Source: Wenzhouxiangella sp. XN79A
Lineage (GTDB): Bacteria > Pseudomonadota > Gammaproteobacteria > Xanthomonadales > Wenzhouxiangellaceae
Direction of reading: 5' to 3'
NCBI RefSeq assembly: GCF_012272825.1
Contig: NZ_JAAWWS010000157.1
Location: 1-64,000, forward strand
DNA: 64,000 nt
The notes under the pieces were generated by a model. That model was not told the DNA's origin, ran no database searches, and saw only the letters and a list, made by a program, of their open reading frames with translations. The translations under genes and the position numbers were made by a program. Below, one piece after another: positions 46,655 through 58,689 of this stretch. Each line of letters begins with the position of its first letter. Position 1 is the first letter of the stretch.

Positions 46655-49228
46655 ATGAGCGCGTTTCGTGTACCAGCATTGGGGTGGGTCGCGGCTCTGG
46701 CCGGGCTGCTGTTGATCGCGGCGCCCGACGCCGCCCGAGCGCTCGGGCTGGGTGAAGCGCGGGTCGATTCCTACCTGAACCAGCCGCTCGACATCCGAAT
46801 CCGTCTGCTCGAGGCCAGCGAAACGGAGCTCGACTCGCTGACCGTGGGTCCGGCCACGCCGGCCGACTATCAGCGCCTCGGCGTGGGCAGCAGCGCGCTG
46901 GCGCTGGACCTCGAGTTCGAAGTCGACCGCTCGCGCTCGCCGGCGGTCATCCGCATCACTTCGTCGCGGGCGGTCGCCGACCCGATCGTGCAGTTGCTGG
47001 TCGATGCGCGCTGGGCCAGCGGGCGCATGCTGCGCGAGTACACCCTGTTCCTGGATCCACCGACGCTGGATATCGCTCCGCCGCCGGCGCCGGCGCGCGC
47101 CGAGCCGCAACCCGAGACCGCGCCCGAACCTGCAGTCGAGCGGGAGTCCCGCCCGGTCTCGCGCGAGCCGGCACCCCGTCCGGCGGCGCGTGCGGTCCGG
47201 AGCGCCGATGGCGGTGAGCGCCTGGTGCGCGACGGCGACACACTGTGGTCGATCGCGCGGGCGAACCTGCCGGCCGACGACATCTCGATGAACCAGATGA
47301 TGGTCGCGATCGTCGAGCTGAACCCGCAGGCATTCCGCAACGGAAACATCCACCAGATGCTGCGCGGCAGTCGGCTCGAACTGCCTGACGCCGGGCAGGC
47401 TCGCGCAGTCGATCGGGCCCGGGCCCAGGCCACCGTGCAGGCCCAGAACCGCGCGTTCAACCAGCGCCTGGGCGGTGCTGTGCCGGTGGTATCCGACGCT
47501 GCCCGCGGCGCCGGCGATGACGTCGCGGACGAACCGGCGGCGCCGACCCCGACGCCGCCCCGCGAGGCGGCCAGCACGGCTCGCGAACCCGAGCCCGAGG
47601 CGCGGCTGGAGCTGGTGCCGGCCAGTGAGGAATCCACCGGCAGCGGCCTGGACGAGGACGGTGCCGAGGTCGATCGTCTGCGCCAGCAGCTGGCGCGGAC
47701 CGAGGAAGAACTGTTCGCGGCCCGGCTGGAGGCCGAGGAGTTCCAGTCCCGCCTGAGCGATCTGGAGGCCCTGGTCGAAGACAACCCGACCGGCGTCGGC
47801 CTGGCCGATGCCGAGCTGGCGGGCCTGGAGCAGACGCTGCGTGCGGCCCGCCTGGCGGCTGCCGAGGATGCCGATCCCGCGCTTCGCGCGGACGTCACCG
47901 CTCGGCTCGACGACTACCTGAACCGGTTCGAACAGGCCGCCGAAGGCCAAGTGGCCACGGCCGACAGCGAAACCGGGGAGATCGCCGGCGCAGCCGAAGT
48001 GCCCGCCGAGCCGACTGCCGAGCCGACTGCCGAGCCGACTGCCGAGCCGACTGCGATCGAACCGGGTGACGCCGAAGCCGATCCGCCGGTCGTCACGCAG
48101 GTCGGAAGCGAACGCAGCGTGTGGTCCAGCCCGCTGCTGCTGCCGCTGGCCGGCCTGGTGGTGCTGCTGATCCTGATCGGCGCGGTCTGGTTCGCGCTGC
48201 AGCGTCGCCGCAGTGAAGCCGAAGCCGAAGCGCCGGCCGTGCGCGGCGTGCCGCCCGTGCCGCCGCGCAAGGAACCGGCCGTGGTCGCCAGCGAGCCGAT
48301 CGCCGGTGACCCGGTCGAGCGAGCCCGCGACCGGGTGACCGCTGCGCCGACCGACCTGACCGCGCACCTGGCCCTGCTCGAGGCCCTGGCCGGCGACGAC
48401 GACAGCGAGCGCTTCTCGACGGCGCTGGAAGACATGTTCGAGCACGTCGAAACCGGTGCCGAGCCGCCGTGGCGCGAAGCGCTGGAACTGGCCGGTCGTG
48501 TGGTACCCGGGCACGTGCTGGTCAAGGGCAGCGCCGACTGGATGACGGTCGGCGGCGACGACGACCGGGCGCCGCTGGACGATCTCGACGAGGAAAGCGA
48601 GGTCGGCGACCTGATGTCGCGGCTGGAATCCGAGCCCGACGAGGAAACCGACGATCACGACTGGATCGATTCACCGGACGAGGCGCCGCGCGACCCGGAC
48701 GACGAGGCGCTTCCGACCCTGCACGACGACGATGACGAACGCGCCCCGCTGGTGCTCGGTGGACTGGACGACGAGGAGTCGGTCGCGCCCGAGACCAGTG
48801 CCGAAGAGCTGAGCGCGAGGCGCAGCGTGCCGTCGGTCGAGGACGAGGAGGCCGAGCAGGACTGGTTGGCCGACGACCTGGTCGGCGACGCCGAGCGGGA
48901 CGATGCGGTCCGGCGGGCCGGCGATGCGACCGAGGCTGCGCCCGAACCAGCCGGCGCTGAGCGCGAGGACGACGACCGGCTGGTGATGGACTGGACCGAG
49001 TCCGACGACGACCAGGACCGCACGGCGGACTCGGCGGCCGACGAAGCGGACGCCGAGGGCGACATCTTCGCGCCGAGCGACGACGACGTCGATGTCAAGC
49101 TGGACCTTGCCCGGGCCTACCTGTCGTGGAACAGCACCGACTCGGCGAAGACCCTGCTCGAGGAGGTCGTTCGCGAAGGCAACGACGAGCAGAAGGAACA
49201 GGCCCAGAAGCTGCTGGATGATCTCTGA
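46655..49228 (+). CDS. fimV: FimV/HubP-type polar inner membrane protein
   Basis: The 857-residue protein has a signal peptide (ends ARA, about 30) and a FimV N-domain (LGLGEARVDSYLNQPLDIRI). A LysM-type peptidoglycan-binding module follows at about 190-250 (LVRDGDTLWSIARANLP), then a coiled-coil (about 340-375), a short AEPT repeat, one membrane helix (about residues 493-515), a very acidic cytoplasmic region and the C-terminal FimV domain (VDVKLDLARAYLSWNSTDSA). It organises polar type IV pili or chemoreceptors in relatives. ATG 46655 follows GGGGAGCAAC. Confidence 0.9.
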   Translation: MSAFRVPALGWVAALAGLLLIAAPDAARALGLGEARVDSYLNQPLDIRIRLLEASETELDSLTVGPATPADYQRLGVGSSALALDLEFEVDRSRSPAVIRITSSRAVADPIVQLLVDARWASGRMLREYTLFLDPPTLDIAPPPAPARAEPQPETAPEPAVERESRPVSREPAPRPAARAVRSADGGERLVRDGDTLWSIARANLPADDISMNQMMVAIVELNPQAFRNGNIHQMLRGSRLELPDAGQARAVDRARAQATVQAQNRAFNQRLGGAVPVVSDAARGAGDDVADEPAAPTPTPPREAASTAREPEPEARLELVPASEESTGSGLDEDGAEVDRLRQQLARTEEELFAARLEAEEFQSRLSDLEALVEDNPTGVGLADAELAGLEQTLRAARLAAAEDADPALRADVTARLDDYLNRFEQAAEGQVATADSETGEIAGAAEVPAEPTAEPTAEPTAEPTAIEPGDAEADPPVVTQVGSERSVWSSPLLLPLAGLVVLLILIGAVWFALQRRRSEAEAEAPAVRGVPPVPPRKEPAVVASEPIAGDPVERARDRVTAAPTDLTAHLALLEALAGDDDSERFSTALEDMFEHVETGAEPPWREALELAGRVVPGHVLVKGSADWMTVGGDDDRAPLDDLDEESEVGDLMSRLESEPDEETDDHDWIDSPDEAPRDPDDEALPTLHDDDDERAPLVLGGLDDEESVAPETSAEELSARRSVPSVEDEEAEQDWLADDLVGDAERDDAVRRAGDATEAAPEPAGAEREDDDRLVMDWTESDDDQDRTADSAADEADAEGDIFAPSDDDVDVKLDLARAYLSWNSTDSAKTLLEEVVREGNDEQKEQAQKLLDDL
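48007..48054 (+). repeat. 12-bp in-frame repeat in fimV
   Basis: Four in-frame units of GCCGAGCCGACT encode AEPT repeats just before the membrane helix. Length changes would keep frame. Confidence 0.8.
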
Positions 49229-50048
49229 GCCGGAGCCGGGCGACCGCCAGCGAATCGCGTTCGGACTGGAGTACGACGGCAGCCGCTTTCGCGGCTTCCA
49301 GCGTCAGCGGCAGCGCCCGACCGTCCAGGAGGTGCTCGAGGACGCGCTGAGCATCGTGGCCGACGAGACGGTCACGGTGCACTGCGCAGGGCGCACCGAC
49401 ACCGGCGTCCACGCGGCCTGCCAGGTGATCCACATCGAGACCTCGGCGCGGCGCAGTGAGCGCGCCTGGGTACTCGGCGTCAATTCCAACCTGCCCGGTG
49501 CGGTCGCGGTGCGCTGGGCGCGCTTCGTCGACGAGCGCTTCCACGCCCGATTCTCGGCGCGCGGCCGGTACTACCGCTATCGCATTCTCAATCGCTGGAT
49601 CCGGCCCGGTCTCGAGGCGGGACGGGTCGCCTGGGAACGCCGGCCGCTGGACGCCGAGCGGATGCACGAGGCCGCTCAGCGGCTGGTCGGCGAGCATGAC
49701 TTTTCGTCGTTTCGCGCGCTGGGCTGCCAGGCCCGGCACGCCCGGCGCCACCTGCATTCGATCGAAGTTCGCCGCCACGGCGATGAAGTGGTGCTTGACG
49801 TGGCCGCCAACGCCTTCCTCTACCATATGGTCCGCAACATCGCCGGCACGCTGATCGCGGTCGGTTGCGGCGAACGCGAGCCGGCCTGGGTCGGCGACGT
49901 GCTGGCCGCGCGCGACCGGACACGGGCCGGGGTGACCGCGCCGCCGGAAGGGCTGTGCTTCATGGGCGTGGACTATCCCGAGCATCCCGAACTGCCGTCG
50001 CGCAGCGCCGACCTGGCCGCGTTTCCCCGCGGGCGGGACCTGAGCTGA
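49218..50048 (+). CDS. truA: tRNA pseudouridine(38-40) synthase
   Basis: The 276-residue enzyme modifies the anticodon arm. The catalytic Asp lies in CAGRTDTGVHA; family blocks are GLEYDGSRFRGFQRQ, RARYYRYRI-like SARGRYYRYRI and FLYHMVRNIAGTL. ATG 49218 overlaps the fimV end by 11 bp. The order fimV-truA-trpF is conserved in related bacteria. Confidence 0.95.
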   Translation: MISEPEPGDRQRIAFGLEYDGSRFRGFQRQRQRPTVQEVLEDALSIVADETVTVHCAGRTDTGVHAACQVIHIETSARRSERAWVLGVNSNLPGAVAVRWARFVDERFHARFSARGRYYRYRILNRWIRPGLEAGRVAWERRPLDAERMHEAAQRLVGEHDFSSFRALGCQARHARRHLHSIEVRRHGDEVVLDVAANAFLYHMVRNIAGTLIAVGCGEREPAWVGDVLAARDRTRAGVTAPPEGLCFMGVDYPEHPELPSRSADLAAFPRGRDLS

Positions 50049-50088
50049 TCGCGCCGCGCCGGCGCCCCATTCAACGCGAGGACCGTGC

Positions 50089-50689
50089 ATGCGAACCCGG
50101 GTCAAGATCTGCGGCATCACCCGCCCCGACGACGGCCGGCAGGCCGCCGAGCTCGGTGCCGACGCGATCGGGCTGGTGTTCGTGCCGCGCAGCCCGCGCA
50201 ATGTCGACGCCGCGCTGGCGCGCGCGATCTGCGCGGCGCTGCCGCCGCTGACCGGCGCGGTCGGCCTGTTCATGAACGCCGAGCCGGCCCTGGTGCGCGC
50301 CGTGCTCGACGAGGTGCCGCTGAACTGGCTGCAGTTCCACGGCGATGAACCGGCGGCGTACTGCCGCAGTTTCGATCGTCCGTACATCAAGGCCTTGCCA
50401 ATGGGTTCACCCGACGCGGTGGACTATGCCGACTGGCCCGATGCATCGGCGCTGTTGCTGGATGCGCATGCCGCCGGGGGGATGGGCGGATCGGGTCAGC
50501 GACTGGACTGGTCGGTCCTGACGCCACCCGATCGGCCGTGGATCCTGGCCGGCGGGCTGGCGCCGGACAACGTGGCCGAAGCGGTGCGCGCGCTGGGCCC
50601 GCCGGCCGTCGACGTTTCTTCCGGGGTTGAATCCGCGCCCGGGATCAAGAGTGGTAATCTGATGAATCAATTCCTGAGAGGTGTGAGCA

Positions 50690-50697
<8 letters not shown>
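50089..50697 (+). CDS. trpF: phosphoribosylanthranilate isomerase
   Basis: The 202-residue TIM-barrel enzyme does the third step of tryptophan synthesis. The catalytic Cys is in [12 protein letters not shown], with LQFHGDE and the C-terminal [14 protein letters not shown] phosphate loop. It overlaps trpB by 8 bp. Confidence 0.96.
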
Positions 50698-51925
<1,228 letters not shown>

Positions 51926-51929
51926 CGCC

Positions 51930-52768
51930 ATGACTGCGAATCGAATCGATCGCCGCTTCGGCGAGCTCGCCGCGGCCGGTCGGCCGGGCCTGATCCCTTA
52001 CGTGACGGCCGGCCACCCGGCGCCCGACGCGACCGTGCAGATCATGCACCGGCTGGTCGCCGGCGGCGCCGACCTGCTCGAACTCGGCGTGCCGTTCTCC
52101 GACGTCATGGCCGACGGTCCGGTCATCCAGAATGCCTGTCAACGGGCGCTGGACGCCGGCATGACGCTGGACCGCGTGTTCGACATGGTCCGCGCGTTCC
52201 GCGAGGACGACGGCGACACCCCGGTCATCCTGATGGGGTACATGAATCCGATCGAGCGGCGCGGCCTGGACACCTTCGTCGAGCAGGCCAGGGCTGCCGG
52301 CGTCGACGGACTGCTGATCGTCGATTGCCCGTCCGACGAGGCCGGGGACACCCGCGCTGCGCTGGCCGGACAGCAGATGCACCAGATCTTCCTGGTCGCG
52401 CCGACCACCACCGATTCGCGGATCGAGCGGATGGTGCCGCTGGCCGGCGGCTTCGTGTACTACGTCTCGCTGAAGGGTGTGACCGGTTCGGCCGCGCTCG
52501 ATGCCGACGCGCTGGCGCCGGCCATCGAGCGGCTGCGCGCGCACACGCCGCTGCCGGTGGCGGTGGGCTTCGGCATCTCGACCCCGGCCCAGGCCGCTGA
52601 CGTGGCCCGGGTGGCCGATGCGGTGGTGATCGGCTCGGCGCTGGTCAAGGCGCTGGACGGCTGCGACAGCGCCGAGGCCGCGGTGGCCGTGGCCGGCGAG
52701 TTCGCCGAGGGAATGCGCGCGGCGCTGGACGCCGTCGGCGCGGCGTCGACCGGACAGGTGGCGCGGGC

Positions 52769-52772
<4 letters not shown>
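51930..52772 (+). CDS. trpA: tryptophan synthase alpha subunit
   Basis: The 280-residue TIM-barrel subunit cleaves indole-glycerol phosphate. The catalytic Glu is in [16 protein letters not shown], the Asp in [11 protein letters not shown], and the phosphate site in [13 protein letters not shown]. It overlaps accD by 4 bp. Confidence 0.96.
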
Positions 52773-53701
<929 letters not shown>

Positions 53702-53714
53702 GCCGACCTCGACC

Positions 53715-54989
53715 GTGACCCGACGCTCGAATCCGCCGGCCGACGAGATCGCGCTGGCGGCCACCCTCCGCGAACTGGAGCGACGCACTCCGGAGGCACG
53801 CATCGAGCTCGGTCTTCAACGCGTCCGCACGGTGCTGGACGCGCTCTCGCCGGACCTGGCGGGCCGGCGCGTGGTGACCGTGGCCGGAACCAACGGCAAG
53901 GGCTCGACGGTCAGTTTCATCGAGGCCGGCCTGCGCGCTGCCGGCCGGCGCACGCTGGCCTACACCTCGCCACACCTGCTCGATTTCCGCGAACGGTTCC
54001 GGATCGACGGACAGTCGGCCGGCGCGGCCGAGACCCGGCGGGCGCTGCAGGCGGTCGAGCGCGCCCGCGCCGCCACGCCGCTGACCTACTTCGAGCACGT
54101 CACGCTGGCTGCACTGGAACTGGCCGCAGGCGCCGGCGTCGACGACCTGGTGCTGGAAGTCGGCCTCGGCGGCCGGCTCGATGCGGTCAACGTGGTCGAT
54201 GCCGACCTCGCGGTGATCACCTCGATCGGTCTCGACCACCAGGAGTGGCTGGGTCGGACCCGGGCGAAGATCGCGCGCGAGAAGTCCGGCGTCGCGCGGC
54301 CCGGTCGCCCGGTGATCGTTGCCGAACCCGACCCGCCCGAGGGCATGGTCGAGCACCTGCGTTCGGTCGGGGCCGAGCTGCTGGCCTGGGGCGAGGCCTT
54401 CGACGCGCGCTGGACGCCGAGCGGACTTTCGGTGCGATCGGGCGATCGTCGCCTGCGCGCACTGACGCCCGGTCTCGCAGGCCGCCACCAGCGCTACAAC
54501 GCCGCGGCGGCGGTGGTGGCGCTGGAACGACTCGGCGTCGACGAAGCATCGATCCGAGCCGGCCTGTCGGCCGCCCGCCTGACCGGGCGGTTCGAGCGCA
54601 TCGGCGACGATCCGGCCACCTGGGCCGACGTGGCGCACAACCCCGCGGCCGCACGCGCGCTGCGCGACACGCTGGAGGCGCGCCCGGGGCGCTGGATCGC
54701 GGTGTTCGCGGCCCTGGCCGACAAGGACGTGGCCGGGATCGCCCGCGCCATCGCGCCGGTCATCGATCGCTGGTTCGTCGCCGAACTCGACGGGCCGCGG
54801 GCGGTGACGGCCGAGCGGCTGGTGCAACGACTTCGTCACGCGGGTGTGTCGGCTCCGCTGGACGCGGTAGAATCGGTGCCGGTCGCGCTCGAACGGGCGC
54901 GCGCCGAGTGCCGCGGCGACGATGAGGTCATCGTGTTCGGATCGTTCCTGACCGCCGCCGCTGCCTGCCGAGCCCTGCGAACCGGATGA
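53715..54989 (+). CDS. folC: dihydrofolate/folylpolyglutamate synthase
   Basis: The 424-residue ligase has the P-loop VAGTNGKGSTVSFIE, the Mur-ligase-type lysine in ARTRAKIAREKSG-like TRAKIAREKSG, and DVAHNPAAARAL in the C-terminal domain. It makes dihydrofolate and adds glutamates. It is followed by the SPOR gene 10 bp later. Confidence 0.95.
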   Translation: MTRRSNPPADEIALAATLRELERRTPEARIELGLQRVRTVLDALSPDLAGRRVVTVAGTNGKGSTVSFIEAGLRAAGRRTLAYTSPHLLDFRERFRIDGQSAGAAETRRALQAVERARAATPLTYFEHVTLAALELAAGAGVDDLVLEVGLGGRLDAVNVVDADLAVITSIGLDHQEWLGRTRAKIAREKSGVARPGRPVIVAEPDPPEGMVEHLRSVGAELLAWGEAFDARWTPSGLSVRSGDRRLRALTPGLAGRHQRYNAAAAVVALERLGVDEASIRAGLSAARLTGRFERIGDDPATWADVAHNPAAARALRDTLEARPGRWIAVFAALADKDVAGIARAIAPVIDRWFVAELDGPRAVTAERLVQRLRHAGVSAPLDAVESVPVALERARAECRGDDEVIVFGSFLTAAAACRALRTG

Positions 54990-54999
54990 TGCCCGCGCT

Positions 55000-55965
55000 A
55001 TGGACAAGGTCCTCAAACGACGACTGATCGGTGCTTCGATCCTGATCGCGCTGGCCGTGATCTTCCTGCCGATGCTGCTGGTCGGCCCCGAGCCGGACCT
55101 CGACGATCGCAGCCTGCGCCAGCCCTTGCCCGAGCGACCGGTCGAGAACCGCGAGATCCGTCGGATTCCGCTGAATCCCGACCTGGCCCGGGTTCCCGAA
55201 GCGCAGATCGAGGCCGAGACCGAAACCGCGCCGCCGGAGCCGGTCGTCGAGCCGCCGCGCCGCGAGCTGCCCGAGGAAATCGTCCTCAACCCGAACAACG
55301 TCAACCCGGCGCCGGATGCCCGGAGCCAGCCCCGGAACGAGCCTGCCCGCGAACCGGACGTCGCCGAAGCCGATGCGGCCGAGATCGATCCTGTGCCCGA
55401 GCCCGCGCCTCCGGCCGAGGACGAATCGGCCGCATCGTCTGCCCCGTCTGCACCCGCGCCGGCCGCGGCGGCCGATGGGCGCTGGGTCGTCCAGGTGGCC
55501 AGCTTCGGCTCGCTGGAGTCGTCGCAGGCGACCCGCGAACGGCTCGAAGCACTCGGCCACCCGGTCATCACCGACGAAGTGGTGCGCGGCGACACGCTGC
55601 TGTACCGGCTGCGCACCGGACCCTATCCGGACCGCAGTGCCGCGCAGACCGCGCGCGGCCAGATCGAGGCCACGGTCGCCGGCGTCGAGCCGATCGTGCG
55701 CGAGATCGAGCCCGGCGCGCTGGAGGCCGAGCCCGGCTTCGCAGTCCAGGTCGGCAGTTTCGCCAGCCCCGAGAACGCCGAGCGCGAGACGACCCGGCTG
55801 CGTGGGCTCGGTTTCGAGGCGTTCCGGATGAGCGAGGACACCTCCGGGCGAGCGATCTGGAAGGTGCTGGTCGGCACGGTGCCGAACCGCGAGGCGGCCG
55901 ATGCGCTGCGGGCGCGGCTGGCCGAACAGGCCGGCGTCGAAGGACTGGTCGTCAGTCACCCGTGA
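55000..55965 (+). CDS. SPOR-domain (DedD-like) cell division protein
   Basis: The 321-residue protein has one N-terminal membrane helix (LIGASILIALAVIFLPMLL), a long Pro/Glu-rich periplasmic linker and two SPOR repeats (start WVVQVASFGSLESS near 165 and FAVQVGSFASPENA near 247). SPOR domains bind denuded septal glycan. Canonical DedD has a single SPOR; the second copy here is unusual. Position between folC and cvpA matches dedD. Confidence 0.9.
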   Translation: MDKVLKRRLIGASILIALAVIFLPMLLVGPEPDLDDRSLRQPLPERPVENREIRRIPLNPDLARVPEAQIEAETETAPPEPVVEPPRRELPEEIVLNPNNVNPAPDARSQPRNEPAREPDVAEADAAEIDPVPEPAPPAEDESAASSAPSAPAPAAAADGRWVVQVASFGSLESSQATRERLEALGHPVITDEVVRGDTLLYRLRTGPYPDRSAAQTARGQIEATVAGVEPIVREIEPGALEAEPGFAVQVGSFASPENAERETTRLRGLGFEAFRMSEDTSGRAIWKVLVGTVPNREAADALRARLAEQAGVEGLVVSHP

Positions 55966-56002
55966 CCGGGAAGCGGACTGCCGTTTTCAGGGTGCGCCGG
56001 GG

Positions 56003-56569
56003 ATGAGCGTCGGGATGAACGGCGCCGACCTCGCGATTCTCGGCATCCTGGCCCTGTCGGTGCTGGTCAGCCTGTTCCGCGGGTTCATCAAGGAAGTGTT
56101 CTCGATCCTGGTCTGGGTGGCTGCGGCGTTTGCGGCATTCCAGGCCGCGCCGGCACTGGCCGAGGGGCTTGCGCCGCACATCGATCTGCCGTCGGCGCGC
56201 ACCATCATCGCCTTCGTCGCGGTGTTCGTACTGGTTCTGGTCATCGGCGGCCTGATCAGTTACCTGATCGGCCAGGTGGTCGAAAAGACCGGGCTGTCGC
56301 CGACCGACCGGATGTTCGGCGGTCTGTTCGGCCTGGCCCGCGGTGTGGTGATCGTGCTGCTGGCGGTGATGCTGGCGCGGATCACGCCGTTTCCGAACGA
56401 CCCGTGGTGGCAGGACTCGCGGTTGATCCCGCGCTTCGAACGGATGGCCGACTGGACGTCCGGATTTCTTCCCGAGTCGGTGCAGAACCTGCTCGACGCG
56501 GGGCAACAGCAGATGCAGTCCACCGACGAGTTCACGGTGGACACCGAATCACGAGCGGAGCCGATCTGA
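56003..56569 (+). CDS. cvpA: CvpA family membrane protein
   Basis: The 188-residue inner-membrane protein has four hydrophobic helices and the family block ISYLIGQVVEKTGLSPTDRMFGG-like region (GLSPTDRMFGGLFGLARG). CvpA is linked to envelope homeostasis and, in E. coli, colicin V. It is one base before purF, the classic pair. ATG 56015 is an alternative start. Confidence 0.92.
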   Translation: MSVGMNGADLAILGILALSVLVSLFRGFIKEVFSILVWVAAAFAAFQAAPALAEGLAPHIDLPSARTIIAFVAVFVLVLVIGGLISYLIGQVVEKTGLSPTDRMFGGLFGLARGVVIVLLAVMLARITPFPNDPWWQDSRLIPRFERMADWTSGFLPESVQNLLDAGQQQMQSTDEFTVDTESRAEPI

Positions 56570-58048
56570 ATGTGTGGAGTCGTTGGAATCTTCGGCCGTA
56601 GCCCGGTCGCCGCGCGCCTGTACGACGCGCTGACCATCCTGCAGCACCGTGGTCAGGACGCCGCGGGCATGACCACCCTGGACGGTCGCCGGATGCGCTC
56701 GGCGCGCGGCATCGGCCTGGTCCGCGATGTGTTCGATGCCCGGCTGATGGAAGGGCTGACCGGAGACGTCGGCATCGGCCACGTCCGCTACCCGACGGCC
56801 GGTCTGGATCGGCCCGACGAGGCCCAGCCGATGTACGTCAACGCGCCGTGGGGGATCGCCCTGGGCCACAACGGCAACCTGGTCAACGATGGATCGCTGT
56901 CGGAGGACCTGTTCAACGAGGACCGTCGGCACGTCAACACCGAGTCCGATTCCGAGGTGCTGTTGAACGTGCTGGCCCACGAGCTCAGCGTGCATGCCGG
57001 CGAAGGCATCAAGCCGTCCACGGTGTTTGCCGCGGTCGATGGCGTCCACCGGCGCTGCCAGGGCGCCTACGCGGCGGTGGCGCTGATCGCCGGGGTCGGC
57101 CTGCTCGGCTTCCGCGATCCGCACGGCATCCGCCCGGCGGTGCTCGGCAAACGCGAATCCGAAGCCGGCGACGAGTACATCATCGCTTCGGAATCGGTGG
57201 TGCTGGACATCCTCGGCTTCGATCTGATCGACGATCTCGCGCCCGGCGAGTCGGCCCTGATCACGCTCGACGGCAAGCTGCACCGCCACCAGAGCGACCA
57301 GGCCCGGTCGCACACGCCCTGCATCTTCGAATACGTGTATTTCGCCCGGCCCGATTCGATGATCGACGACCTGTCGGTCTACAAGACCCGGCTCCGGATG
57401 GGCGAGAAGCTGGCCGAGAAGATCCTGCGCGAGTGGCCGGATCACGACATCGACGTGGTCATCCCGATTCCCGACACCAGCCGCACGGCCTGCCTGCCGC
57501 TGGCCCAGATGCTGGACGTGAAGTACCGCGAGGGCCTGATCAAGAACCGCTATATCGGCCGGACCTTCATCATGCCGGGCCAGGCCGAGCGAGCCCGGTC
57601 GGTGCGCCGCAAGCTCAATACGATCGAACTGGAATTCCGCCGGAAGAACGTGCTGCTGGTCGACGACTCGATCGTCCGCGGCACCACCTCGCGCCAGATC
57701 ATCCAGATGGCGCGCGATGCCGGGGCGAAGAACGTCTACATGGCCTCGGCGTCGCCGCCGGTCCGCCATCCCAATGTCTACGGCATCGACATGCCGGCGG
57801 CCAGCGAACTGGTGGCCGCGGGTCGCAGCGTCGAAGAGGTGCGCCAGCTGATCGGCGCCGATCGCCTGATCTACCAGGACCTGGACGACCTCGAGGCGGC
57901 CGTGCGCGGCAAGAACACCGCGATCGACGGCTTCGATTCCTCGTGCTTCAACGGCCGCTACGTGACCGGACTGGCCGACGGCTACCTCGAGGCGCTGGAG
58001 AAGAAGCGCAGCGACGCGATCAAGGAACAGCGACGCGCGGCGGGGTAG
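56570..58048 (+). CDS. purF: amidophosphoribosyltransferase
   Basis: The 492-residue enzyme begins de novo purine synthesis. Cys2 (MCGVVGIFG) is the glutaminase nucleophile. The PRPP loop is [17 protein letters not shown]. No propeptide is present. Confidence 0.97.
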   Translation: MCGVVGIFGRSPVAARLYDALTILQHRGQDAAGMTTLDGRRMRSARGIGLVRDVFDARLMEGLTGDVGIGHVRYPTAGLDRPDEAQPMYVNAPWGIALGHNGNLVNDGSLSEDLFNEDRRHVNTESDSEVLLNVLAHELSVHAGEGIKPSTVFAAVDGVHRRCQGAYAAVALIAGVGLLGFRDPHGIRPAVLGKRESEAGDEYIIASESVVLDILGFDLIDDLAPGESALITLDGKLHRHQSDQARSHTPCIFEYVYFARPDSMIDDLSVYKTRLRMGEKLAEKILREWPDHDIDVVIPIPDTSRTACLPLAQMLDVKYREGLIKNRYIGRTFIMPGQAERARSVRRKLNTIELEFRRKNVLLVDDSIVRGTTSRQIIQMARDAGAKNVYMASASPPVRHPNVYGIDMPAASELVAAGRSVEEVRQLIGADRLIYQDLDDLEAAVRGKNTAIDGFDSSCFNGRYVTGLADGYLEALEKKRSDAIKEQRRAAG

Positions 58049-58060
58049 GGGCGGCGCACG

Positions 58061-58465
58061 ATGGCACCGGTGAGCGGCGCGGCCGAATGGAATGCACTGT
58101 TCGGGCACCTGATCCGGTGGCTCGGCAATCTCCGTCGCGCGGGAAGGGCGCGAAAGCTGGAGTCGAAGCGCGCGCTGCGCGACGTCATCGGTGCGGTGCG
58201 GCGCACCACGGTGATTCTTCGCGCCGCCGAGCAGGGTGTGGTGCCGCCGTCCGACCGGGCCGAACTGGCCGAGCGCTGGACAGAACTCGGCTTCCGGCTC
58301 GAGGACCTGGGCCTTTCGAAGCTGGCGAAGCGCTGCGAGATCCGCGGCCGGCTCGGGGCCGATCCGGACCGCTTCGACGCCGAATTCCTCGAACGCGCCG
58401 ACATCCAGCTCGAACGCATCGAGCGGCTGGCGCGGCTGACGCTGCGCGAACTCGACCGGACGTAG
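58061..58465 (+). CDS. small helical protein of unknown function
   Basis: The 134-residue protein is predicted helical and rich in Arg and Leu with no signal peptide. It starts 12 bp after purF and is likely co-transcribed. No family recognised. Codon bias in this frame is like its neighbours, which supports coding. Confidence 0.6.
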   Translation: MAPVSGAAEWNALFGHLIRWLGNLRRAGRARKLESKRALRDVIGAVRRTTVILRAAEQGVVPPSDRAELAERWTELGFRLEDLGLSKLAKRCEIRGRLGADPDRFDAEFLERADIQLERIERLARLTLRELDRT

Positions 58466-58509
58466 ACTTCGACCCAACCGACAGGCCGCGAACGCGGCGA
58501 GGAAGACGC

Positions 58510-58689
58510 ATGAACGGCGGACACGTACTGCAGATCCTGGGCCTCATCCTGCTGCTGATCGGCGGCGCGGGCGTGGCGTTCCAGCTGACCGGGAACGGAC
58601 AGCCCGTGATGTGGCTCGGCGCGATCGGACCGATCGTCATGGGCTCGGCGATCCTGTTCATTGGCCGCATGGTCAGTCGTGAGCGCTGA
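58510..58689 (+). CDS. 59-residue two-helix membrane protein
   Basis: The small protein has two hydrophobic segments (LQILGLILLLIGGAGVAF and MWLGAIGPIVMGSAILFIG) and a basic tail. ATG 58510 follows AGGAAG. It overlaps the start of the next gene by 11 bp. Function unknown. Confidence 0.65.
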   Translation: MNGGHVLQILGLILLLIGGAGVAFQLTGNGQPVMWLGAIGPIVMGSAILFIGRMVSRER

